From: Lunularia cruciata | Taxonomy: Eukaryota > Streptophyta > Marchantiopsida > Lunulariales > Lunulariaceae | NCBI GenBank assembly: GCA_948567375.1 | Contig: OX419755.1 | Span: 26,913,001 to 26,977,000 of the forward strand | DNA: 64,000 bases | Reading direction: 5' to 3' | Shown here: piece after piece, positions 55,937-64,000 of the stretch | Numbering within the stretch: position 1 is the stretch's first letter | How the letters are laid out: every line of letters starts with the position of its first letter | Position numbers and translations under genes: made by a program | The notes under the pieces: model-generated | Databases searched by the model: none | The model's input: the letters and a program-made list of their open reading frames with translations, nothing else | Told to the model about the DNA's origin: nothing

Positions 55937-58900
55937 ATGAAGGAGCACATTGCGATGCAGAATTCCATAATGAAAAGCCCAGGGTTTTCAAGTTTAAACT
56001 TTAGTTTGAAGAACTTATGCCTCCTAGGAACCATTTTCGCTATCACTATGGGACTGATTAGTACACCATATCTACATTCGTCGTTTGAAACCGTAATTGA
56101 CGAAGGCAAGGCCACTCAGAAGATTCCAGAAATCGAAAGTTTGACAGCTGTGGAGGACAGGTTCCGCGATGAAGACTTGCCCTACGCTATCGAGAGCCCC
56201 TCAAGTTCCGAAAGTCGCAATGTCGATACCAAACGTCCGAATGTGGACACGACTCGTGATGGGACTCCGACGATTCAAGAATTTGAGGAAGAAGCTCCAA
56301 ACGATGTCATCCCACCTACTTCTGAGAAAGATAGCCTCAATCATGCAGAAACTAACACGAAAAGTTTTGAAGGAGGAGGAGGGGATGAAGTAGTTGACGA
56401 ATTAGAGGAAGTAACTACAGTAAAAGAAGAAGTTCATGAAGACTATGATGCAGCCATCTCCTCAACGATGGTCTATCCTGGAAACGAACAGGGTGTTGTG
56501 AAGGGTGCAGTCATGGGAGTTGCTGTCGAGGATGCGGAGGACAGCTCAACGGAAGAGAGGAAATCGACTCTTGATGAAACTGGAAATCGAGAAGAAATGT
56601 TGAATGAGAAAGAAACATCGGAAAGGATAGTGTCCAATTTGGACTTTGAGGCCATCAACTTGAAGGAGAAGACACCAACCGTAGAAGAAACTGAGAATGA
56701 AGATGAGAACACAATTTCCGGAGACATACACTCAGTTTCGGAGGCGGAGGATAGCAACTTCGAGGGAAACAAGAAGAAGCCAACAGTTAACCTTACTGTG
56801 AGCGAGATTGAAATTGAGGATGAAGTCTTGAATGAATTGACAACTCCTGAGATGATGCTCTCAGCTCCGGCCCCCGCTCTCGCACAGCACGCTAGCAGGA
56901 AATATAAGAGGAGGAAATCGCCTGATAATCCTAAAGATCTTGATAAACTTTTGATCATTGATCAGAAAAATGACACAAGAGCCTTGGGCAAAGAGAAGTC
57001 CACGGATTCCCAAAATGTCTTGCAGGAAAATACATTGGACGAAGCTGAGAGCTTGCACCTGTCGAATTCAAGCCAAGCGGGAGCTCATTCAAATGAAATT
57101 GGAGACGACGTGCCCACATCTTCCCGACAAGGTCAGTACATGTACATGATTCTCATCAGTTGTGACGTGGTACCAAGATACAAGGAGATGTGCTCAACAA
57201 GTGCCTTAGCGAATGGATCTAAATTGCCAGTCCATTCAGCTTACTTTCAATTACTTGCCGTTTCAAGTTGCCGCTTATCAAAGTTGCTGATCTACTGTAG
57301 GTTGAAACGGAGGGGACTACTTTCCTAGTCTCTACCGCTAGAAGTTGGCCTAGCTGTTGTGTTGTTTGTATCCAAACAAAGAAAGAAATCAAGAAGTAGA
57401 AGTCATCTTCACTGTTAAGTATGACTACTCATGCATGGTGCACAAACTTCCAGATCTATGCGACATATTCCAGGGCCACTGGATTCCTGATAACATCGGA
57501 CCTCTCTATTCACATAACTCCTGTAGAGTTATAACTCAGGCTCAAAACTGTCAAGCAAATGGGAGGCCGGACAAACAGTATGAGTTCTACAAGTGGCAAC
57601 CTCGAGACTGCGACATTCCACGTTTCAATCCTCTGGCGTTTCTGAAGTTGATGGAAGGAAAAAGTATGGCATTTATAGGTGACTCCGTTGCTCGGAATCA
57701 GTTTGAGTCTCTCTTGTGTATTCTTCTTCAAGTAAGTATCAGGCTTCTGATCATTTTTGCAAGTTAGCGTATATGCAGCCAAACGTAGAAATGAATAAGC
57801 ATGCGCAAGGAGCTTAAGCTTATAATGCATTGGCAAGCAGATCTAGTTTTCAAACAGCCAAGAACGTTCTACCTCTCTAATAAGATCAGTATCATAACTT
57901 CCTTCTTAGAGGCACTTCTTTTACTGACCTTCTACGGTATCTGATGTAAACGAAAATGCAAAAGGTTTTAAATCTTGTGATAGTGATAAATATGCTGGTA
58001 GATAGACGGCCAAATTGTTTTCACAAGTGACTAAGATAGGACATAGATTCAACCTAGCTCTGCATACGACGTAACGTAAGAGTTGATCTTGGAATTAATG
58101 CTTGATTTTGATTTCCGGGTTCGAGAACCTAGTCTCAAAGCATAAATGCCTTCCATTGTCAAGTATAAGTTATGTCTCATCTACAGTGATGTAGGATCAT
58201 GTTCGTTACAAGTTGGGTTATGTTCCTCTAAAATGTAGTGATTCCTTGTGTTTAGAGTAATTAATTTCAACCTAGCAGCTTTGATTCCGATCGGATAGTA
58301 TCTTGATAAGATCCAAGCATACGACCTGATCATATTTGTTCTTTCACGGATAGGTTGCGGAACCTAAGAACAGGGGGAACAAGTCTATGCAACGATGGTA
58401 CTTTGAATCACACAAATTCACTCTTATGCGCATTTGGTCTGGTTGGCTTGTACGGCCAGTGAAGGACCCGTTCTCTTTTGCTCCTGACGATTCTGTGAAG
58501 CTTTTACTGGATGAGCTTGACGACTTCGCCGGACACATGGCGAAGTTTGACGTTGCAGTTCTCTCAGGGGGACACTGGTGGATGAGGAAATCAGCTTACA
58601 TACTAAACGGAGAAATTGTTGGCGGAACTGGATGGAAAGTCAATGTCACCTCCAAGAAGAAGATTGATCAAAGCACAGCATATGCTATCGGGATGAAAAA
58701 TGTGTTGCAGAAGATCGGAGACATCCCAGACTACAGAGGTCTAACAGTCTTAAGGACATACTCGCCTGATCACTATGAGGGCGGTCGGTGGGACTCCGGT
58801 GGTTCATGCACAGGGAAGACAGAGCCGTTCGGTCAAGATCAGCGACCAAAGAATATCTTCAGCGATATGATGCGATCGAAACAAGTCGATGCATACAAGG

Positions 58901-59148
58901 CGGTACTCAAGAAGGGTCTAAAAAACGGATCATCTATCAAACTCTTGGATATATTTGAAGCGTTCAATTTTAGAGCTGATGGCCATCCTGGTCCATATCG
59001 TAATGCCGACCCCAACAAAAAGACACAGAGAGATGCGAAGGGCCGGCCACCCCCTCAGGATTGCTTGCACTGGTGCATGCCTGGACCTGTAGACACGATG
59101 AACCAGCTACTTGCCGAGGTTCTCAAGGCAGAGTTTGAGAAAGATTAA
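55937..59148 (+). CDS. TBL/PMR5-family polysaccharide O-acetyltransferase, three exons
   Basis: Exons 55937-57131, 57454-57731 and 58354-59148 give a 755-aa protein; donors are G|GTCAGT and A|GTAAGT, acceptors TTCCAG and GATAG, phases 1 and 0. A hydrophobic segment at residues 27-42 (NLCLLGTIFAITMGLI begins at 26) marks a type II Golgi membrane protein. Residues about 50-395 are a Glu/Asp/Ser/Thr-rich stem with no domain. The PMR5N domain (CDIFQGHW at 401-408, NGRPDKQY, WQPRDCDIPRF) precedes the acyltransferase domain. The GDS motif FIGDSVARNQ places the likely catalytic Ser at 476, and DCLHWCMPG (Asp727, His730) completes the triad seen in this family. Members acetylate xylan, xyloglucan, mannan or pectin in the Golgi; the substrate cannot be read from sequence. 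The stem is far longer than in most TBL proteins. Confidence 0.95.
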
Positions 59149-59912
59149 TTATTTCCAAATGCTTCTTCTCTTTTCCTCTTCTTACAGGAGCAACCGAAGT
59201 CCATGTCTTTGCTCAGCGAACTCTCGACTATAATCGGAAGATTCCCCACACCTGTACATTTTTTGATAGCATGAAAGATCAGTGTCAAAATTGAGCCTGT
59301 GACGGGGGAGGGTCTTTTCCGCTTCAATTTCCGAAGACGATGACAGTCATTCGCAAATCAACTACAGATGAGACCCCAACATGTCAAATGCAAGTATATG
59401 AGCTTCTCCTGGCTTCAAAATTCCTCGTGGTGATCGAGCAAAACAAACTGTCACTCCACAGCAGCCACTTCGCAGGAGGAAAACGTTCATGTTGCATAAA
59501 TGGCAGGTGATAACTGTAGCAATTCCCAGATGATTCATATTCGTCATTCAATTCAGCCACATATTGTGGGTTAATCTGAATTTATGTTAGAGATGGGTGG
59601 CCCATGTCCATTGGTCTTAGATTCACAGATGCCACGAGGGTCGTGGAAAACATATGAATGGGAAGAGAGTCCCGACAGTAATAATTCCGTCAGAGAGCTA
59701 GGATAATCGGTATCCATTCTTATACTTAATGAAGGCAATCTTTGAATCTGTTACATGACCTTCAAGCAAGATATATAGTAGGCTTTTGACCTCAAGAGCA
59801 GCAAATGGTAAATTATCAAACAAAATGATGTTGAGTGGGAGTCTCAAGGTCTGATGGACATATGGTTTAAACTTTCAGGAACTGAGCATATACAAGCTGA
59901 AGTGATACTACA

Positions 59913-59944
<32 letters not shown>

Positions 59945-60417
59945 CAGATGCACTGACTAACGAGTGTACAGAAAAGGTCACCACTTCTGCTTCACAGCAG
60001 ACGAGGCAGGTACTTTTCTGATTTCATGGTATTCCTCCCCTCGATGACTATCAGAACAAGACCAAATAATTTTCAAGTCTCCCGAAACCATATGGGGCTG
60101 GGGAGGACTGACTGAAACCTGAGACTTTGTCACTTGTTTCCATATGGATTCATCATATGGATCCGCTTCGCAATGCGCAAACAGAGAAGAGTTCCCATTC
60201 GCAACCAATTCTGAACCAATTTCGCACTCCGTGCGTAATTCCGTTATCATTTTGCATCTTCGGGTTCTCGGTGGTTGTAGCTGCTGTGTTACGAGTATGT
60301 ACGAGAATACATCCCATGTCCATCGTAGGAGATTAATGCGAGAATGTGGTCCTTGGATAAACAGTATTCAAAACAGTAATCTGTACGCTGAGAGAAAGTA
60401 GAGAATTGCAGAGAGTT
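59149..60417. other. 3' flank of the TBL gene
   Basis: It includes the probable 3' UTR and a CAT repeat. A 90-codon minus-strand frame (60250-59978, starting MITELRTECEIGSELVANG) is open and has balanced composition; it could be an exon of the small minus-strand gene upstream of it (60418-60649), but no splice pair is convincing. Confidence 0.35.
59913..59944 (+). repeat. Microsatellite (CAT)n
   Basis: Just over ten CAT units in a row downstream of the TBL gene. Confidence 0.95.
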
Positions 60418-60649
60418 CTATGTACGGGGGGAAGAAAGAGCAGGACTAAGAACTGGAGTCTCATTATCGGGGAAGATTGTGCCTAGATCGGACTCGTCAA
60501 CCTCTCTCTGGATCCGTTGCTCCATGATCGTCAATTTCGAAATCCATTGGTTTGGAATCACTAGAATAAACTGCGTGGCATATCCATATGAAGATGACGA
60601 GAAGAACGAACACGATGGCAGAAACGATAATCGCAGGCGAGAAAGCCAT
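60418..60649 (-). CDS. Possible small single-pass membrane protein
   Basis: From ATG at 60649 in a favourable context (GTCATGGCT) the minus strand encodes 50 codons to TGA at 60497-60499: MAFSPAIIVSAIVFVLLVIF and then IWICHAVYSSDSKPMDFEID. The hydrophobic run at residues 6-26 is a good membrane span or signal anchor, followed by an acidic tail. Right at the stop is a GA dinucleotide run (CCAGAGAGAGG). A second frame carries on across it with similar acidic composition (VDESDLGTIFPDNETPVLSP) to a stop at 60418. A two-base change in the run would join the two frames, so the annotated end depends on that repeat. No family is recognised; it may be a first exon or a chance frame. Confidence 0.35.
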
Positions 60650-61540
60650 GACGCTTAACTGTAATCAAGGCTTGAACCTGTTTCTGGGGACTTTCAGAAC
60701 TTATCTGTGCAAATACACAACTCTGCAGGTAGTAGTACTCTACGACTAGAAGCTTCGATGTTTGAATGGGCAATATGTCTGCGCTTCAAAGCTTTATAAG
60801 GATCGGAGTTCCTGGAATCAAGTCGCGTGGGATTATGTCTGTGGCTTTGCAACATGCTCATCTACTCACCAAATTCAACATGACGGTAGCAGCGACGTCA
60901 GCCTCCCATATTATCTCAAATTTATATTCTTGGTTACCGACTTAGGATTACAATCAAGAGCAATACCAGGATGCTTCATCGCGCCACCAAATTCAACGAA
61001 AAATTGAGCAGATTCTGTTTAAACACCGACTGTCAATCGGCTATGTGTTTTATGCACATGAGGCTCTAAACAGACGACGAGCGCACAGTGTCGGTCTTCC
61101 TTCATCGTCACCGACACTCAAGTCCACGGTGTTAATCCACAAATCAAAACGTCGAGAGAGAACAATGAGACTTTTGGAGGCACCATAAGAGCTCAATCAA
61201 CTGCTCACCAACTCCCTGGGCACACCTTTCGACTCCATGACGCTGCTCTCTGTATCCACAGTACCTTTGCCCTACTGTAGCCTTTCTCAAAGTTGGGTCA
61301 CTCGTTCGCTTGCTCAATGGCGTCATGATTGAGCCTCTTGAACTCAATAACTGACGTTTCGAGCTCCTTTCCTCTGATGGAATCCCGAGAAAGGTCCCCT
61401 CATTCTTCTCTAGCGACTGGAAGAAGAAATAGAATAAAAAGGCAGGCCTTTCTAATTCTCAGCATTCTATGGGGTCTTGCCGTCCATCTAAGAAGATGAT
61501 GAAAGGTGGGGGGTGGGGTTTGCATAACTCATTCAATTTG
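60650..61540. other. Intergenic, nothing recognised
   Basis: Only short frames without motifs (for example 67 codons at 61347-61144, minus). The region would include the promoter of the small minus-strand frame if that is a gene. Confidence 0.4.
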
Positions 61541-61567
61541 TTGCATTGCATTGCATCGCATTGCATT
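61541..61567 (+). repeat. Pentanucleotide repeat (GCATT)n, imperfect
   Basis: TTGCATTGCATTGCATCGCA continues TTGCATT: about five units with one substitution. Confidence 0.85.
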
Positions 61568-61859
61568 CTCGGTGTGTACTAATGGAAAGCCATGGATATC
61601 CAAATAAATGGTACAATAAAGAGTTGTGATAAAAACAGAATATTAATCATCAGGTTTTTCACATTTCTTCACTAGTTTTATGACTTAAAGTACTCCTCTT
61701 GAAATTGTTCCATGCCTCTTAAGACCAAAAGAATAATTAAAACATACAGTGATTCCTCTCCTTTATACCCCCTATTCTTAAAGACAATATTGTAATTCCA
61801 CTATACATCTCCGATCAATGAATTAAAGGATGATTCTGCATATCCTCAAATTTAATATC

Positions 61860-62290
61860 TTTGCCATATACCTCCAAGGTGCAAGAAACAAAGAGATGAC
61901 ATCTTTATAATCCCTTTATTTGAAGATGGCTTGGATATCTTCTTACGTCTTCCTAAGCGCTACAGACAAGGGACCCTTGTATCTAGCGATAACACCATCC
62001 TTAAATTAACTTGTAAAAATTAATTAATGTATCTAGATATTTAGCTGTTACCTCTCCATATATAACGCCATATATACCAAGGAGGAGAACTCAATGAACG
62101 TATTCTTGCTCACCTCTATATCTGGAAATCTTGCACATTGCAAATCACAAGGATGAGGTATCCATTGCTTTGAGCATGGATCTTGTACCCTTTCCTTTCT
62201 CACACCGTCATCATAATCCTGTACTTCAGAACGACCTATGCACAAATATGCCATAATTTGCGTTGAACTCAAAAAATTAACAAATTAGGC
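61860..62290 (-). repeat. Unclassified repeat family D, copy 3 (partial)
   Basis: It resembles the right half of copy 1: CTTGCTCACCTCTATATCTG at about 62108 aligns with CTTGCTACATACCTCTATAC at 4335, and the following sequence stays collinear. The minus frame 62272-62048 reads VRKERVQDPCSKQWIPHP and FPDIEVSKNTF, comparable to MRDTILEGVITHPPDW and SPSIEVCSKVT of copy 1. It is strongly diverged. Confidence 0.4.
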
Positions 62291-62640
62291 TTCCGTTACT
62301 CCAGACAGTGAAAACTACTCACTGCACTTGCAAAATTCACATTCCTAATAACATCATTAGTGACTACCTTTGAACCACAAAATTAATACTTCGGATTAAA
62401 CATATACTTTACTTATCCTGAACAATATCAAAGATGGAAACAAGCTTTAAGAATCTCAAGGACCATAATCTGAGAGAACAAGTAGCGAGAATGCAAGAGA
62501 AGAGAAGAAAAACTGAATTGGCCATATGCCATCCGCTGTGAATTTTGGATGCCCTGATGCCTTGTTGTCTATACTTCAGGTAAATATAAGTTTACTTACT
62601 AGTAAAGTTATCCCTTAACTTCCTTGCCAAACTACTACTT
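62291..62640. other. AT-rich sequence, nothing recognised
   Basis: No frame, repeat boundary or motif can be supported. Confidence 0.4.
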
Positions 62641-62649
62641 GTTGTATGC

Positions 62650-62900
62650 TCTAGTTTTGAGCTCTTGAATGGCCTTGAGTATTGAAAAGATGACAAGGGG
62701 GCTCCCATGTAACATTGTGAAGCAGAAAATCCTTCCAAAGAACTTGTACTCCATATATTAGTGATGTCTACAATGACCTATATGCTTGGTAAGTTTCATC
62801 AAGTTCATATTCTTTATGATCTTCAACCGTGATAGGGAAACTATGCAAGTGGGTGGTGAAGTTAAAACAGTCAAGAAAAGAACTTGAGTTAGAAATGAAA
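62650..62900 (-). pseudogene. Chromovirus integrase/chromodomain remnant, family A-like
   Basis: GGGGGCTCCCATGTAACATT and AACTTGTACTCCATATATT, up to the GTGATAGGGAAACTATG region, align with the chromodomain-coding part of A2 (16220-16380) in the same order and orientation. It is highly decayed; no LTR was recognised nearby. Confidence 0.5.
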
Positions 62901-64000
62901 AGTTCCAATTTAGATTGTGTTGAATAATTTACTCCAATTGTTGTTGTGCAATTTGAAAATTATGCAAAGCATGTCCTATAATAAATTATGCTAAAGCATG
63001 TTTTAACCATTTGTGATTTGTCAAAATTAAAGTTAGAGCTCTAATCTAGTCAAGAATATTGTTTAGTAAAGTAGTGGTGAAAATGAATAGATGAAGGTAT
63101 GGATGAAGTTAAGCATAGACTCTCAAGATAAATAAAGAGTAACTTGCAAGTGAATTAAGTGTATATTTTTTGTCAATAATATTTTTTGAGTGAGGAAGCA
63201 TAAAATTGTTCTTAAAATCAAAGGTAACTTACGAGTGAATTGGAGAATATTTTGTCAAGATTTGTGGATCAAGTCTTTGACTAGTATGTTAGTTGGGTTT
63301 TCATATGTATCATTAATATTCATGAGTGATGAAGACTGGCTCTTTTGTTAGCATTTTAAAGAAGGAAGGATAATACTTAGGGACATGTTATCTTTAGAGT
63401 TCATTTTAAGAAGTCTTTGCATATGCTCAATAAGATTGAATTAAGATTAGACAGGAGTCCCTTTTCCAAAAGAGTGGATTATCACTCTTGGAAGAGTGAG
63501 TTGATATATAATGAGTGTTGAAGAAAGTGGATAGACTTGCTACAAAGGCCAGCAATATTCATTGAGTTTCAACTAGTGCAAGGTAGAAAAAATATGTTAT
63601 ACAATAAGTCAATAAGACAATTGGGTGCACTTTCAACCTCTGAACTTTCAGCAAAGGCACTCATTGTGTTCAAGAAGGGTTCAAAGAACAAAATTCATAA
63701 TAAATACTCATAAGAAAACTCAAGACCTTTAATGAAGCTATTGCATTAGCTCTAAGAGCATCAAGGTTCTTTATTTGTAGGGAAGGAAATTATATTAGAT
63801 GTTTTAAATGGCTCTACATGTACGGAGCTATGGAAAGTTTCTATGCTAATGATGAAACAAACCTAAATGATAGGGAAATAAAAAATGCTAAGATACAAAT
63901 TAACAAGCCATGCTACTCAAGAAGGATGAACCATCCATACAAGTTTACAAAGGACAAATAACACTTAGAATCAATAAATGCTACAATTGTGTTGAAAATT
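62901..64000. other. AT-rich decayed repeat sequence to the window end
   Basis: A-rich plus strand with many stops. Short readable pieces near 63780-63960 may be old element coding sequence continuing beyond the window, but nothing can be named. Confidence 0.35.

Noticed and set aside
55855-56958. Minus-strand frames opposite TBL exon 1
   Set aside because: They are shadows of the acidic stem, whose complement reads Ser/Leu/Phe-rich. The plus-strand gene has splice sites and domains.
1-64000. tRNA, rRNA and CRISPR arrays, riboswitches
   Set aside because: No cloverleaf with A/B boxes, no rRNA-like sequence and no regularly spaced short direct repeats were seen by eye on either strand.

Overview
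The window is nuclear DNA of a land plant. The evidence is two spliced plant genes (a short UBTD-type ubiquitin-domain protein and a TBL/PMR5 polysaccharide O-acetyltransferase), nested chromodomain-bearing Ty3/gypsy LTR retrotransposons, and remnants of MULE and possibly copia elements. Introns of 0.3-1.4 kb and heavy decay of the repeats would suit a bryophyte or another seed-free plant, but I cannot name the species. I see no prokaryotic operons, CRISPR arrays, tRNA or rRNA genes.

Layout. 1-14.5 kb: AT-rich decayed repeats, including a solo LTR (family C, 672-1267), one copy of an unclassified repeat (family D, 3.94-4.64 kb), a broken MULE transposase with a 138-bp tandem duplication (7.45-8.43 kb), a copia-like gag start (about 9.0 kb) and a family A solo LTR (12557-12919). 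14.5-43.1 kb: one nested cluster. Host element B (minus strand, Ty3/gypsy) was hit by A2 (15828-21960), A1 (22699-28328), a solo LTR of A (29411-29833) and A3 (30105-42311). A3 was hit in its own 5' LTR by element C (35581-42162), and A2 was hit in its reverse transcriptase by a solo LTR of C (18595-19339). Most junctions have 5-bp target-site duplications, and the interrupted host reads through when the inserts are removed conceptually. All bodies lie on the minus strand and all are broken by stops and frameshifts.

44.5-60.7 kb: a more GC-rich genic island. The UBTD-like gene (47052-49695, plus, four exons, 113 aa) has a potential N-myristoylation/palmitoylation start. The TBL gene (55937-59148, plus, three exons, 755 aa) has an N-terminal membrane anchor, a very long acidic stem, a PMR5N domain and an SGNH-like acyltransferase domain with GDS and DxxH motifs. 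A possible small membrane protein lies on the minus strand at 60.4-60.65 kb. 61-64 kb returns to AT-rich repeats: a third D copy and a chromovirus integrase remnant.

Most notable points: (1) family A LTRs carry arrays of alternating GAA/TTC units that fit heat-shock elements just upstream of a TATA box, as would be expected for a heat-responsive retrotransposon promoter; (2) an extra open frame of about 136 codons between primer-binding site and gag in element C, partly kept in B; (3) a 3 x 60-bp in-frame repeat between protease and reverse transcriptase in every A copy; (4) a patchy divergence pattern between the two LTRs of C; (5) an unclassified repeat family D with a conserved minus-strand reading frame and a long foldback.
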